Shown: positions 23,185 to 35,610 of the stretch, one piece after another
How positions within the stretch are numbered: the first letter of the stretch is position 1
How the letters are laid out: the number at the start of each line of letters is the position of its first letter
NCBI RefSeq assembly: GCF_021347895.1
Contig: NC_067123.1
Coordinates: forward strand, 7,817,828-7,881,827
DNA from: Acanthochromis polyacanthus
Lineage: Eukaryota; Chordata; Actinopteri; Pomacentridae
Length of the DNA stretch: 64,000 nucleotides
Direction of reading: 5' to 3'
Position numbers and translations under genes: made by a program
The notes under the pieces: model-generated
Told to the model about the DNA's origin: nothing
What the model saw: the letters and a program-made list of their open reading frames with translations, nothing else
The model's database searches: none

Positions 23185-24626
23185 GTGAGTACTGAAGCTC
23201 CCTCATATTACAGCCTTTTAGTTTCCTCACACACACACTCACACACATGCAGGATTCTGGGGTTTAAGTTGGGTCAGTGTGCAATAATTTGGCGTTGCAT
23301 TTTACGGCGTGTTAATGTGTACAACCGGTAAAAACGAGTGGCCTTCTGGGACAATAAATATTTACTCACTACTTTTCCAGCTCTCTGCAAACACACACTC
23401 ACTCTTCACTCTGCCCGCACACATCATGCAGGGAAAAATCTGTCAAGCGTGACTAAACATTTTCATCGGTTGCACTGATTTATCTGACATCTAGCAGGAC
23501 CGTCTACCAAGTGGGATGGGTGCCAATACAACGTAAGATGGAAAAACATCCCACGTGTGGATCTGCAACTGCATGAGCCCCAAAATCAAACAAAAGCGCA
23601 CAAATAAAAGAAATGTTAAAATCCTAAAACTGCACAGATACACGTCCACCACCAGAAGTTACTTCTCAACCTGTGGCCAACACAGACAGAAGATAAAACA
23701 AAAACATTATGCCTTACGTTAATTGCAAAGAGAGCATCCTAAGCACGGCTGGGAGCAGAGCTTTTGCTGAAGGAGCGTCAACGTTCTGAAATAAAACGTT
23801 ATGAAGCCCAGTATTTGAAGGAAATTCAAAGCAACTTAATACCCCTCAGAGCAGCGTTTCAGTAACAAACAGAAGCTATAAAGAGTCAGAAATGACAATA
23901 AAATGTTCATATAATAGAGCTACCTTTCATTAACTGCAAGTCCCCGATCATCCGTATGAAAAAACATTAATTTTATTCCAGTCAGTTACATAATGTGCTA
24001 TGGAAATTACCAATGTGTACGGGAACTGACATAAAATTTAATTCTTTGTTACTGCTTTATTTACTGCTTTATTAATTGTTGTGGAAACTACTGGGTGTGC
24101 CTAAATTCTAACAGTTAAATTGGAAAATTTCAGTGAAACTAATACAAAAAGTGATGGCTGTAAGCTCCCAGTCCTGTTTTTTTTTTTTTTTTTGATTTGT
24201 TTGTTTTTGTTATAGAAAAGAAGAGAGAACTTATGACATAGATGACTGAAAATCTTCTGTAATGTTGTCAGTCTTTCTAATGAAAACCATAAACTTAAAA
24301 AAAGTCTATCTGGAGCCTCGACTCAGTCACATTTTAAATCACTTTTGGAATCTATTCAACATCATCTGCCTTAGTAAAGAGAGTTTTCAGATAATAAATG
24401 TTGCTGAATGGTTTTTCCAGCAATTATCTGCTGCACTGAGCCCTTATTTTGATATATTTCCTCCAACTGTATTAATCCTCCCAGTATTTGCTGCTGCCTG
24501 CTTTACTTTCACCGCTCTGTTTGCTGAATCTGTGGCCGGGGAAACAATGTTATCCTTCATAATAACACATAAGCAAACAAACAAGACAAAAAAGCCTGAC
24601 GAACTGGTCTTTCCTCTGATGTGCAG
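23185..24626. other. Intron 8
   Basis: 1.4 kb, non-coding. Poly-T of about 18 bases near 24178. No repeat family recognised with confidence. Confidence 0.7.
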
Positions 24627-24781
24627 GACATGTCTCGAGTGGAGAGCGGCGAGGCGGTGCAGTGTGAGAAAGAGCTGGCCTGTTACCTGCAGGACTGCGA
24701 GTCTCTGATCAGACAGCTCAACCTGGAGCTCAAAGTCCTCCGAGACGAGAAATACTACCAGGTAGAGCAGCTGGCCTTCAG
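24627..24781 (+). CDS. macf1: macf1 exon 9, plakin domain spectrin-type helix
   Basis: Acceptor gatgtgcag, donor TTCAG|gtgagt, leaves two bases. Encodes ESGEAVQCEKELACYLQDCE and LRDEKYYQVEQLAFR, a spectrin-type helical segment with the conserved (D/E)EKYYQ motif. Confidence 0.95.
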
Positions 24782-25308
24782 GTGAGTCAGGAGGGAGTGT
24801 TTCTGTAGAGGGGACTGGTGTGGTTGAGATAAAACTGAACATGTGTGGATGAGTGGAGGGTTCAGCTTTGTGGAAGACTTGTTTAAATAAATACACAGTT
24901 TAATATCTGGCAATACAAACAGCTCATTATGCTTCATTATAGGTCAACAGTTTGCATTGTGTTTTTCCATTAAATCCTATTATCTGCTGCTGCTGTTTAC
25001 AGACTGTACAGAGGTGCTCAGATAGGAATCGGGAGCATCAGAACATGATGGAGGGTCTGTCGTCTCATCAGCATGCTGCTCCATCAGTTTTAGATCGCTG
25101 CTATGAAACTTAATGAAACAGCCATTTTGAAAAATCGCTATTCTGTGCTGGCCTTTAGTGCAACAATAATCTGCCCTGGAACAGGAACCCGCTTTTCAAG
25201 ATGATTAAATGTTCCAGGAAATCTGCCCCTCCAACCACACAGTTACCCAGTTAATTGTGCTGTAATTTGAACCTCAGAGACAGTTATAAAGACGGTGAGG
25301 CGGTTGGT

Positions 25309-25560
25309 TTAAAGGTCCAATATTCTGCCACTATTAAGTGAATTAATGAAACTTTCTCATGTCCCCAGAATGTCTCGTTCATCAATTTTTCAGCTTAGAA
25401 TAGCACAAAGATGGTTCATTTCACCATGACTGTACAACCCCTGGTTTTAATGGGCTCTGAATGGGCTGTTTTAACATCTGTAGCTTTAAATGCAACAGAT
25501 GTGCTGCTGACCACGCCCCCTTCAGGAAGAAGACTTTCTCTGTGTTTCTGATTGACGCAT
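25309..25560. repeat. TTAAAGGTCC-type teleost MITE, degraded
   Basis: Second copy of the family seen at 13345. Starts TTTAAAGGTCCAATATTCTGC; the internal part 25412-25544 aligns with 13419-13542. The right end is unclear. Confidence 0.6.
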
Positions 25561-25995
25561 GAATGAGAGTGCACAGGTGTTGTTTTTAACTCGTGATCGG
25601 TACATTTATTAGACGGTGTTAGGTAATCAGTATTTTAGCAACTTAGAAATGTCTGCTGGTAAACATGTCGTCTTATTGAGCGGCATTTCAGTCAGTCACA
25701 GTTTCATCCTTATTCTGTTGTCTGACCACAAAAACAGAAAAATATGTAAATGACAACAGCTTTATTGGTAATTCATTCAGATTTAAATGAGGTTTATGTG
25801 AGCACAGAGAGCAGGAGAGAAGCTAACAGACGTAAACAGCAGCTGAGTTTAGATTGAGCTGAACCACAACAGACGACATCAAATCACAGTAAACCACATG
25901 TTTCTTCTTTATTGGTTTCAAATTAAAGTTTCCACAGAGATCTGACCTTAAAGCTAATGCTAGCCATATTAGCCACACAATATGCTAACATTATT

Positions 25996-26345
25996 AATAA
26001 TAGTAATAAAAACTTGATTTATATTGCAGTCTTAAGAACAGTGCTTTGACAGTTGAAACATGCAAACATAAGGAGATCAGATAGAGCAGTCAAATAAAAT
26101 AAATAGAAAAAATGACAGTAAGTTAAATGAATAATTAGTTAGATTGGCATGCATATCAACCAATCAATCCGGACAGATTGGAAATGAAAGAATCAGATGG
26201 AGGGTTAAAAGTTAGAAAATAGAAAGTTAAAGAAATGTGCAGAATTAAAAAATTACAGATGACATCACACCAAGGATTCAGGCAGCTGAAATTAAACATG
26301 TAAAATAAACAGAACATAATACAAAATTTTAAAAAATTATTAAAG
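25996..26345. repeat. Teleost dispersed repeat (ACTTGATTTATATTGCA type)
   Basis: TAATAATAGTAATAAAAACTTGATTTATAT-type start followed by CTTAAGAACAGTGCTTTGACA, resembling the common teleost repeat with ACTTTATTTATATAGCACC. A related copy is at 32366-32600; both include CTTAAGAACAG and later AGTTA-rich sequence and a CACACCAA block. Confidence 0.55.
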
Positions 26346-26407
26346 CTAAAAAAAATAAACTTCACATATCTATGAAAGTAGGTTTACAGAAGTAACAGTG
26401 AAATTTT

Positions 26408-26500
26408 TTGTATTGTTTTTTATTTATTTTTATTTAACCAGGTTAGTCCCATTGAGATCAGAGATCTCCTTTACAAGGGAGACCTGGCCAAGACTTGCTC
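26408..26500 (+). repeat. LINE-like 3' fragment (TTTAACCAGG type)
   Basis: TTTATTTAACCAGGTTAGTC followed by CCCATTGAGATC and CTTTACAAGGGAGACCTGGC is a very common teleost repeat segment, usually seen at LINE or SINE 3' ends. Confidence 0.65.
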
Positions 26501-27019
26501 ACATATAATACTTGCACACAGACCAGGTAGACTGTAAGGATTTCACCAGAACTTTAAACTCATTCAGTGTCACAAGGGCTTGAAGTTTATTGTTGTGGTG
26601 ACATTGCCATCACAAACATCCTTGTCCACTGGATCCTCAGTTCCTCAGATGCTGGGAGTTCATGAAGACTCTTGTGTTCATTATTGCATCCAAAAGCAGA
26701 ACATTTGGCCGGGTTTGCTGATGACTCAGGCATTTTAGAATTAACCAAAACAGGTATATAAAATAAATAAAACCTGATGGAATGTGAGGCAGCAGGTCAT
26801 TCTGAAGCAGTGAAGGGGCTGGACTATGCACAGTTTGGGCTGTTTGACTATTACTTGATCAATTTCTGCATAGAAAATTAATAAAAGTTTAACAAGTCGA
26901 GGAACAGCAACAGTCATCATCTTAATACACACCTCCAAGTTTCTAGCAACTATAGTGGGACTTCAGTGCTGTTAGAAGAGTAAATAACCGTCTCCTATAT
27001 GTTTGTTTCTCCTCTACAG

Positions 27020-27314
27020 AGTGTCCTGCCTTCAGGAGGAGCTGGTCTCCCTCAGGCTTCAGTGCTCCAGCGTCTACAGAAAAGGCCACTTCACTCAGGC
27101 TCTGGGCACCACGGTGACAGATCACAGCAGCCAGAGGTCCACCGACAGCGGCTTGTCGCTGGGACAGACGCTGCTGGGAGCTGTGGGAGCCGTGGGAGCT
27201 GCACTGCTGAGGCGGCCCATGGCTCGCTCACAGCTGGTGGCCATGTCTTCATCAGAGGACGAAGGAAGCCTGAGGTTCATCTATGAGCTGCTGGGATGGG
27301 TGGAGGAGACACAG
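27020..27314 (+). CDS. macf1: macf1 exon 10, plakin domain
   Basis: Acceptor cctctacag, donor CAG|gtcagt; the first base completes Arg; ends in phase 0. Encodes VSCLQEELVSLRLQCSSVYR and MARSQLVAMSSSEDEGSLRF, both close to MACF1. The middle (GQTLLGAVGAVGAALLRRP) differs in composition and is Ala/Gly-rich; this is a variable segment in the family. Confidence 0.95.
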
Positions 27315-28183
27315 GTCAGTCTATCATTCTTTAATCTGGGCTAAAGCATGTTTTCATTATGTATTGCTGATTATTTTATTAAAGGTCTAAAAATACTGAA
27401 AAAAATATTTTAAAATTCTAGTGTTTCCTTTAAAGTGTCTAAACCAAAAGATATTCAGCTCACAATGAAATAAAACAGAGAAAAACTTGGAAACGACACA
27501 CAGTCCATCTAAATATTTGATATGGGAGTCATGGAGAGGTTTGTCGGTTACGAATCACTGTGAAGCAAAAACACGAAGGTGACTTTATATTATTTCTGAT
27601 GTCTTTAAGATGGAAAGAACTTATTCACCTGTCAAACTGCAACAGGACAAGAAAGTTGATTTGTATAAATTTCAACTATATGTTCATTATTTGTTTAATG
27701 TGAGTTTTCTTTTGACATAATCGACTGATTTGAGTGTCAGGAAGACTCACTCCAATCTTTCGGTTCTTTTAAATCTTGTCTTGTGTTTTGTTCTTAATGC
27801 TTTTTAAATTTTTCTTTCACATTTTATTTGTATTTTTATTTATACTCATGCTGTTGTGCTAATTTAAAGTATCTGTAATCACCGTTTGTTCAAACTCTGT
27901 CTTGCAGAAGTCCATTTACGATCTCGCCTCATAGAGAAATATTAAAATGCACAGAAGAACACAATACTAAAGTGTAATTAATTAATCTTTTATTTTATCA
28001 AACGTAAAGTGGCAACGGATTAATTAGTGGTAATATTTCCATAACAAAGCAAAATCTACATTCGTCAGCCTGAAAACAACACGTTAAACTGAAACTGAGT
28101 CCTGAAAACATTATTTAATAAACTGAAAGGAACTGAAATCCTTTATTTAATTAGGCCTGTGTTCATGTTTTTGTGTGTTTTAG
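27315..28183. other. Intron 10
   Basis: 869 bp, AT-rich, non-coding; nothing recognised. Confidence 0.75.
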
Positions 28184-28312
28184 GAGCTGTTGGAGCGAGC
28201 TGAGTGGGGAGCAGACCTCCCCTCGGTGGAAAACAACCTCAAAGAGCACAACAGCATCCACACTGCAGTGGAGGAGCTGATGAGCAGCCTGCAGGAGGCT
28301 CAGAGCTACGAG
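28184..28312 (+). CDS. macf1: macf1 exon 11, plakin domain
   Basis: Acceptor gttttag, donor GAG|gtacat, 43 codons, phase 0. Encodes ELLERAEWGADLPSVENNLK and an amphipathic helix ending LQEAQSYE. Confidence 0.95.
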
Positions 28313-28396
28313 GTACATGCATCACTTTTTATCAACACTGAGATGTTTCTGCTGAGAGCTGCTGTTTGTGATGAAGCTTTACTTTCTCTCCTTCAG

Positions 28397-28474
28397 GCTA
28401 AAGTCACTCCCAACTTCAGGAGCAGTTACTCTGAAACGCTGGCCAAGCTGGAGCACCAGTACTGCAAACTACGG
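28397..28474 (+). CDS. macf1: macf1 exon 12, plakin domain
   Basis: Acceptor tccttcag, donor ACGG|gtcggt, 26 codons, phase 0. Encodes AKVTPNFRSSYSETLAKLEH and QYCKLR. The 84-bp intron before it is the shortest in the window. Confidence 0.95.
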
Positions 28475-29259
28475 GTCGGTCTCAGCTCAGGAAACTGTGT
28501 CTTTGCTGTTCTTTGTTTCCCAGTTCACCCCGTTTTCCTCAGTTAATCCCATTAAAGTGTGACTGAACTATCATGCTAATGAAACAAATGTGCATCTGCT
28601 CTCTCCTGCGACTGTCCCTAAAAATCCCCCCTTTGTGTCTTTTTATTTCTTTGTCGCTCTTCGTTCATTTTCCTCTCAATCATTTCATGTGTCTCCAGCC
28701 AGTTTAGATATTTTCCTTCTGGCTTCTGCAGGTTTTAAGGATGTAGATGGACAAGAGATGCACTTAGAATTGAGCAGTTTGAGTGCTAATTACATCTAAA
28801 AGAGCCTTAGAAGAAATAGATATGTAATAAATGTATAGAGAAAAATAAAGCACATTTTATTGGAAGTAAATGAAGAATAATCCATCTGGTACAGCTATGA
28901 AGTGAAGTAGCTTTTTGAAAATGCTGCTCGCTCTGTTTGGGATGTTTCATGCTGAACATCGGTGCCTTTTAGATGGTTATTTTATCTTCTTAAAAAATGA
29001 GCCATAAAAAGTGAATATAATTTACATTCAAGGGACGCTTCTGTTTCTGTGATTTTATTTTATTTTTTTAAAGAAATGTTTTTACCTCCACAGTGTTTCA
29101 TTTTAATTATTCTGTAAAAGCAGCAGCACAATATCCAGGAAATGACCACAGAATTCTAGGATGTGTTGCTTTTTTTTTGTTTGTTTTTGTCTTTCTATCT
29201 CTCTCTGCGCTCCTGATCGGCACGACGATGATGTTTGTTTGTTTGCGTGGTTGCCGTAG
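28475..29259. other. Intron 12
   Basis: 785 bp, non-coding; nothing recognised. Confidence 0.75.
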
Positions 29260-29421
29260 GAACATTCGTCATGGCGCCTGCGGAGCTTGGAGAGCCTGCA
29301 CGCGTTTGTGTCGCACTGCACTGAGGAGCTGATCTGGCTCAACGAGAGGGAGGAGGAGGAGATCGCCTTCGACTGGAGCGACAACAACACCAACATGAAC
29401 GCCAAGAGAGAGATATACAGT
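29260..29421 (+). CDS. macf1: macf1 exon 13, plakin domain
   Basis: Acceptor ttgccgtag, donor AGT|gtgagt, 54 codons, phase 0. Encodes SLESLHAFVSHCTEELIWLN followed by EREEEEIAFDWSDNN, the most conserved spectrin-type helix pair of the plakin domain. Confidence 0.96.
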
Positions 29422-29603
29422 GTGAGTGTTTGGAAGGAAGCCCAGCGGATGCACCTTATTCTGCCCCAAAACACAAACTACACACCTCTGATGTTTTACA
29501 AAATGAGCTCCCTTCGACACATATCAAAATAAAAGTATTGTTTACGTGCACCCGAACACTGTCCTCATCTTTAACCGTCCTCCTCTCTCCGTTGTGTTTG
29601 TAG

Positions 29604-29708
29604 GAGATGAGGTTAGAGCTGGACGAGAAGCGAGATGTGATGCGATCTCTGCAGGAAACGGCGAGTCGGCTGTGTCAGGAGAACCATCCGGCCAAACAGA
29701 CCGTGGAG
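29604..29708 (+). CDS. macf1: macf1 exon 14, plakin domain
   Basis: Acceptor tttgtag, donor GAG|gtgaat, 35 codons, phase 0. Encodes EMRLELDEKRDVMRSLQETA and CQENHPAKQTVE. Confidence 0.95.
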
Positions 29709-30871
29709 GTGAATGTTCAGATGTTATTCAGCTGACCTTTAAACATGTTGGGTTTTGTTTCTCTGGGAACAAACAAACCAAACTTTTTTTTGCTGTTAAA
29801 ACTCTTAAAATTACTTTGCATTTTGTGATATTTAGTTTTGTTGGATTTTAAAGTATGGAAATTATAGAAAAAAAATTGCAAACCTTATTTGGCAGTGAGT
29901 CAGAATTACTGTGTGTATCTAATAGAAACATTTAATGGAAATGACTGGAATACCAACCAACTGGAAGTTAGGATCTGTTCTTCTTATCCGTCTAATGTTG
30001 ATGTTGTCTGTCCTCCATCACTGCTCGGTTGAAAATGGTCAACAAAATGAGTACTGAAAGCCAAACACCCCCAAAAAACCATCTGGAAATCTCACTCTGT
30101 CTGTGGACATGAAAATCCTAGTTGCATGTAGACTGTTCTTTTTCTGGTTTGAATCTGTAAAAGACCTTTTCATATCTGCTTTTCTAACCATTAATCTAAC
30201 AGCATTGAAACATGTCAGCTTCACATCTGAATGCTGAGTAGTTTTGGTAGTCAGTTTATTGATTCTCTGGGTTGTGTTTTCTGTGTAGTTATGGGAACAC
30301 AATGTTTAGCTGCGACTGCAAATATCTTGTTGTGAAACTGCGATCCCACAAAAAGGATAATATGAAAGAAAAATGTTTAGATTTTTGTCACATTTTTTTA
30401 AACCGAAAAATATTTTAATCAGTGATAATCTGACAGCTGTGATGGAGCTCAGACAGGAGGACAAATTATTTGTTGTAGATCTTAGTATTGGTCTCTTCTA
30501 CCTGCATTCTAAAAATATTTCCTAAGAAGCAGTCTGTCGTGATAAAAACACTATTTAAAAATGTATGTATCACATTTCAAAATTTGGCTAATGCTATTTA
30601 CCATTAGACCCTCACTGATTCTATTCTTGGTGTTGATTTCTGTTTTTTTGGTTTAGTCTTTTGTGTTCCAGTAGCTCCTTGATGTACTGTCTTGAGTTTC
30701 TCATGAGTTTGTCTGTATGAAGCAGGGAGGAAAATGTATGTAAAGTAACACATCTGAACATTTAAACAGACTGATGACTCTAGAAACGTCACGTATTCCA
30801 TGTCTGAGTATAACTTCTGTAATTATAGCATGTCTAAAACTTTCTGTCTTCATCTGTGTGTGTGTTTTCAG
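29709..30871. other. Intron 14
   Basis: 1.2 kb, AT-rich, non-coding; no repeat family recognised. Confidence 0.7.
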
Positions 30872-30967
30872 GCTTACAGTGCAGCTCTGCAGACTCAGTG
30901 GCAGTGGGTGGATCAGCTCTGTGTCTGCGTGGAGCAACATCTCAAAGACAACACTGCATACTTCCAG
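30872..30967 (+). CDS. macf1: macf1 exon 15, plakin domain
   Basis: Acceptor gttttcag, donor CAG|gtgaga, 32 codons, phase 0. Encodes [20 protein letters not shown] and [12 protein letters not shown]. Confidence 0.96.
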
Positions 30968-31111
30968 GTGAGAATGAAATGCTTATTAAAGTTTGCACCA
31001 TTTTAATCACAAGTGAATCCAGTCGAAGTCTTACATGTTTTAGAGAAACATCCTATTAATATTCACTGCATCTACACATTCTTCTAAACATTTTTTAAAA
31101 TCTTTCCTCAG

Positions 31112-31237
31112 TTCATGAGTGACGCTCGGGACTGTGAGTCATATCTCCGCCAGCTCCAGGAAACCATCAAGAGACAGTACACCTGCGACAAGAACAGCAG
31201 ACTGAGCAAACTGGAAGACCTGCTGCAGGACTCGATG
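31112..31237 (+). CDS. macf1: macf1 exon 16, plakin domain
   Basis: Acceptor tttcctcag, donor ATG|gtacct, 42 codons, phase 0. Encodes FMSDARDCESYLRQLQETIK and SRLSKLEDLLQDSM, directly before the SH3. Confidence 0.96.
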
Positions 31238-31639
31238 GTACCTGTCCGTCTATTTCTGTCTAAGAATTTAATCTCGTTCTTTGCCCTGTACGGGGCAAAT
31301 CTGCTATGAACTGGTTCTAAAATTCTCTTCCTCTGAATATGCTGTATGTTCTCGCTCTATTGTAGCATCTTTATATTTCTGTTGGCACTCTGATGAATCT
31401 GAGGGTGTTTTCCTTTAACATACAACGTTTAACAAGAGGTTAGAAGGACGATCTATTAATCTTAGTGGCGCCACATTAATGACCGACAACAGAGGTGGTT
31501 CAACAAGTCGTCTCCATTTCAGCACAGTCAGTCCAGGAAGAGCCTTTAATTCTTTTAATCACAGTGTTGGACTAGTAAATATGTGGAAATCTCACTGTTA
31601 GTTTATATTATAAGTGAAATAGATTCATTATCTCTAATG

Positions 31640-32345
31640 TAAATAGACATTTCACTAGCAGAACATAAAATCAAAGTTCAGAGACCGTGCCTATAGAAAT
31701 CAAAAACCTGGACCTGATGTACTTTTGGCTGCCACCTTATCAATGCGTTCTCCTCGTGCAGCGATGCTCTGCTCCCAGTGCTCCTGCCGCGCTCCCTGGA
31801 ATCCTGTTATATAAACATGTCAAGTACCATTTGCAATGAATCTCCTAAACTGTCAAAACAGTGAAATTTCTCCTTGGGGAAGAGGGAGAAGTCACAGCGA
31901 GCCAAATCTAGTGAGCAGGGCGGGTGGAAAGTGACAGTTAAAGTTTTTTGGGCCAAAAAACACATGCACTGTGGAGCGCTCTCGTGCCATCATAAGACAG
32001 TTCAGGTCATAATGTTCCTCCTCAGACACCTCAGGATGTGGCAGTAGAACTTTGTGATGACAGTCCAAGCCTGGGGGACTGATTCATGTTGCACAACCAC
32101 GTGAAAGTTGAAGAAAACAACAAGCGTGCTGCTGGAAACTGCAGCTCTTGTACTGTAAAAAGCTGCTGTTTCTTCTGTTGGTAGCAGCTTCAGACCCTCC
32201 TCTTATTACCAGTGATGATCGGACACATGGAGGTTGGATCATTGAGCTGCTGACTGATGCAGAATGGAATGTTTGCTCAAGATTTAGCTTCTCAGAGAAA
32301 TCACACATACATCCTTAACATAGGTCCTGATGGTGGTAGTACAGT
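31640..32345 (-). pseudogene. Decayed mariner-type transposase remnant
   Basis: On the minus strand, about 31865-31990 reads HESAPQCMCFLAQK then FHPPCSLDLARCDFSLFPKE. This is a decayed form of the mariner catalytic region (consensus HDNAxxH followed by HPPYSPDLAPCDFFLFPK). The Asp of the HDN motif is Glu here, and surrounding frames are broken by stops. The ends of the element are not visible. Dead copy. Confidence 0.75.
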
Positions 32346-32365
32346 TTCACACAGTCTCATTACTC

Positions 32366-32600
32366 ACAATAATAATAATAATAATGATAACTTTATTCAT
32401 ATAGCACCCTTAAGAACAGCATTGAAACGTTGAAGAATAAGACTGAAGATTAAAAGTTAGACATTAAAAATTAAAGACATCACACCAAAGAATGAGGCAG
32501 CTAAAATGAAAAGAAAGCAAGAGAGAACTTACAAAATAGGCAGATAAATAATACACGAAAACAGAATAGAACACAAACTAAATAAAGTTAAAAATAAGCT
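32366..32600. repeat. Teleost dispersed repeat (ACTTTATTCATATAGCACC type)
   Basis: Begins with AATAATAATAATAATGATAA then CTTTATTCATATAGCACCCT and TTAAGAACAGCATTG. Related to 25996-26345. Confidence 0.6.
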
Positions 32601-33430
32601 TCACATAAAAGCAAATCTATAAAATTCTTGCCAACTGAAGAGTCTCCTTTCTGTTTTTTATTAGATACACCTTCGTAATGAACCCAGTAAGCCACCAAAC
32701 GGTACCTCTGAACGAGTGTCGCTGCTCATTCAACAACCTTCTTCGTACATTAGAATGAAAATAATTCCATAACACACGAGAGTTGCTTGTTTCCTTTTCA
32801 TTTAAACCTCTGGAAACAAGTCAACGTATGTATACTTCTCCCCTCGGGGATGCTCAGAAGGCAGTCAAAAGGTCGACTTTATGTTGTTGTCGCCCACATA
32901 ACGGGCTTCCTTTATCGCCTGATTTCATGGGTTATGTTGGTGTGATCGTTTTAATTGATTCACGTTTATATCAGGTTTTTTTCTTCTCTTTGTCTGTGGA
33001 GCGTCAGCTGCTAGCAAAACATCGGCACCACCTACGAGTGAACATCAACATTATGAAAATACTGAATTATGACTGCACAGATCACATAAATGAAATATAA
33101 TCGTGGTATGCTCTGAACTTTTTGATTGCACAACATTCAGCGCAGGTTAAGTAGTTTGTCTCTTCATGTTTGCGTGCCCATTCCAAACTTAAACATGACA
33201 CATTCGTTATCATCCTGGGCTGAGGCTTCGACAGGGCTAATATGACCGTTTTCTAACCCTCCACCTCTGGATCAGCAGCAGTCGAGGTGTTAACAAACCG
33301 CCGTCCTCCTGACTGCAGCGCTCGGCCTCAGGCAGCGGCAGCATGACAGGGTGAAGTAATCTGTTAGCGTTCCTTCGCTGAATCATCCCCCCTGTGGCAC
33401 ATTTACCAGGCTGCCATCTTCACGCCTACT

Positions 33431-33457
33431 TCACACACAAACACACACACACACACC
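33431..33457. repeat. (CA)n microsatellite
   Basis: About 13 CA units with one interruption, in intron 16. Confidence 0.85.
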
Positions 33458-34075
33458 TCTGACTTGCAGCAGATGGCAGAGTTAATGTGGTCTTGGCTCC
33501 ACAGGCCGGAGCAGCCAGAATATCCTCCCGGTAAAAAGGTGTGTTTGAGAGCCACAAACAGATGCTCTCCTTCTCAGAGGTCTGTGTGTGCTCAGCATTG
33601 TTGTACGTGGATGTTGTATTCGTATTCCATCTATGCTGTGTGTTTGCCAACCGGCTCTTCTGTGAAGTTGCTTCCAGCTGTGGTTAATGAAGTTTCCAGT
33701 TGTTTCATGTCGGACTGGGAGAGGCTCCGAATGCCACCACAGAAAACACACATCTGAGCATGAACTCAACCTTTTGTTCCGCTCAGATAATAACTGAGAA
33801 AATGATGTTTAATCACCTTATTTAAGGCAGAGATGAATGTTTAGAGGAGGCTGTTTGATCAGACCTCGCCCTCTCCTTTGATTTATGTCTTTGTCTGTTT
33901 TGATTGCACCCGTTTCTTTGTGCTCAGATATTTAATGACTTCTTCATTTGTGGTTAGATTTCATAAGCTAAATCTGTAAATTGATAAATTATATCTTTGT
34001 AATTTATTTGCTACATGGACAGAAAACCTTCCAGTAAATTCAGTATTAGGATCGCCGCACATTAAAGAAACTTTA

Positions 34076-34974
34076 TGCACAGAGTAAAAAAATGAATAAA
34101 AACAACAGATATTGCAAGTTATTAATATCTAAAGCATAGGATAGTACACACAAAATTAATTAAATAGTTACAACAAATACCAACAGTTTAGCAAAAACCA
34201 TACACTTTAAGAAAAGAGCATTTTCAGCAACATGTAAATGTGTTTTTAAGCAGCTTTTGCAGTTATTTTACAGGATTTCCTCATTTTGTTTTGTGAAATA
34301 ACAGCTAATAATTACAAAAACGAAAGGAAAAAATACTCCTTTACATCATCCTTAAAAAGGGGCAAAACTACAAATGTAGTTCAGATCAAACATCTCTCTC
34401 AGGTATTTTAAGCATATAATGGTGTTTCTTTTATGTCTTATTCTAGTTTATGAATTCTTTATCCCTTTTAACCTTTTTACAACACCTACAGTAGAATTGT
34501 ACCTTCAGTTTCGTTGTACATATACAATTGACAGCAAAAACGTTCTATTCTATTCCATATTTTAACAAATGATACTTTGTTTTTTTGCAATGTTAAACCA
34601 GGAAATCACAACATTTTTTCCTGCATTTAAATCAGTGAGAAATATTATTTTACAGATATTTCCCATTATTTGAAAGAAACAGATGTTTATTGTCAATTGA
34701 AATGTTTTTTTGTCACAGATTTTATGTAGTTAGATCTCTGAAAGTTTGCATGTTGAATGTAAAAATAAAATAATTAAAGGTGCTAAAACTGCACATACCA
34801 CAGTAAAATAACAAATTTTTTTACTGTATTTAATCAGCTAGAAATATCATTATTTTTCAGACATTTGCTTCTACTTTTCCTATTTATTTTTTTTAAATGT
34901 TGTAGTGTTCCACCATTTTTTAACATATTTTTGCTGCATTCTTGCTTCATATTTTTACTTTTTTTTTTCAGTGC
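34076..34974 (+). repeat. ~0.9-kb AT-rich repeat, third long copy (sense)
   Basis: Starts TGCACAGAGTAAAAAAATG and ends TTTTTTTTTCAGTGC, like the ends of the 8702-9668 copy. Internal blocks (TTTTGTGAAATAACAG, ATTATTTTACAGATATTT, GTAGTGTTCCACCATTTTTT) are in the same order. Confidence 0.55.
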
Positions 34975-35529
34975 CCCTCTCATAATCTAATTTCTGTCGT
35001 AGCATTCCTTGTCGTGGTAATAATTAATTAGAATTCCTCATGTAGCCACGTTTTAATTAATGTCGGTATAAATTGTGTTGACTTGTTGTTGTTGTCGTGT
35101 CAGCGTGACATTCATCTCTGCAGTGTAACGTACATAATTAATAACGCAGCTCCACTTTCAGCCTCCTCTCTCTGTCTCTGACTCTCCATCCATTTATTTC
35201 CTTCTTTCTGAACCTCCACCTGTCCTTCTGTTGTCTCTCTCTGTAATGAATCCTTAATGACTCTCTCTACCTGGGGCCAGACAGAGATGAAATGTAATTC
35301 TACCTGTCAGAGTGAAGAGCACCCAGTTAAATGTTTAATGGTTAGTGGCCAAGAAAAGGCAAGCAGCTGAGTCAGGAAGCACTCAGTCCACGTCTCAGAG
35401 GCTAACAGGCTAATTATAGATCGCAGGTATTGAAAAGATGGACATTACCTCCAAGTTTTAAAGCTGTCACACTTGTATTCTTAGTAACATCCAGCAGAGG
35501 GCGACTCATATCGTCTGAGAGGAAATTAG

Positions 35530-35610
35530 GATGAGAGGAAACTTTACTGATCTCTCACTGGAGAAATTCATGTTACAGCAGCTGGATACAGATCAGGCAG
35601 AAAGAAGCAC
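35530..35610 (+). repeat. LINE/SINE 3'-end-like fragment (ACTTTATTGATC type)
   Basis: GAAACTTTACTGATCTCTCA followed by CTGGAGAAATTCATGTTACA and CTGGATACAGAT. A second copy is at 36296-36365. This resembles the common teleost 3' tail 'tttattgatccc...ggggaaatt'. Confidence 0.6.

Larger units (their letters stand above)
24782..27019. other. Intron 9 (2.2 kb)
   Basis: Non-coding; contains three repeat fragments, listed separately (25309-25560, 25996-26345, 26408-26500). Confidence 0.75.

Noticed and set aside
33470..33530. Possible cassette exon in intron 16 (acceptor ACTTGCAG, donor CCCG|gtaaaa, open frame QMAELMWSWLHRPEQPEYPP)
   Set aside because: Length 61 is not a multiple of three and the flanking exons are phase 0, so inclusion would break the frame. 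No counterpart in MACF1 that I know.
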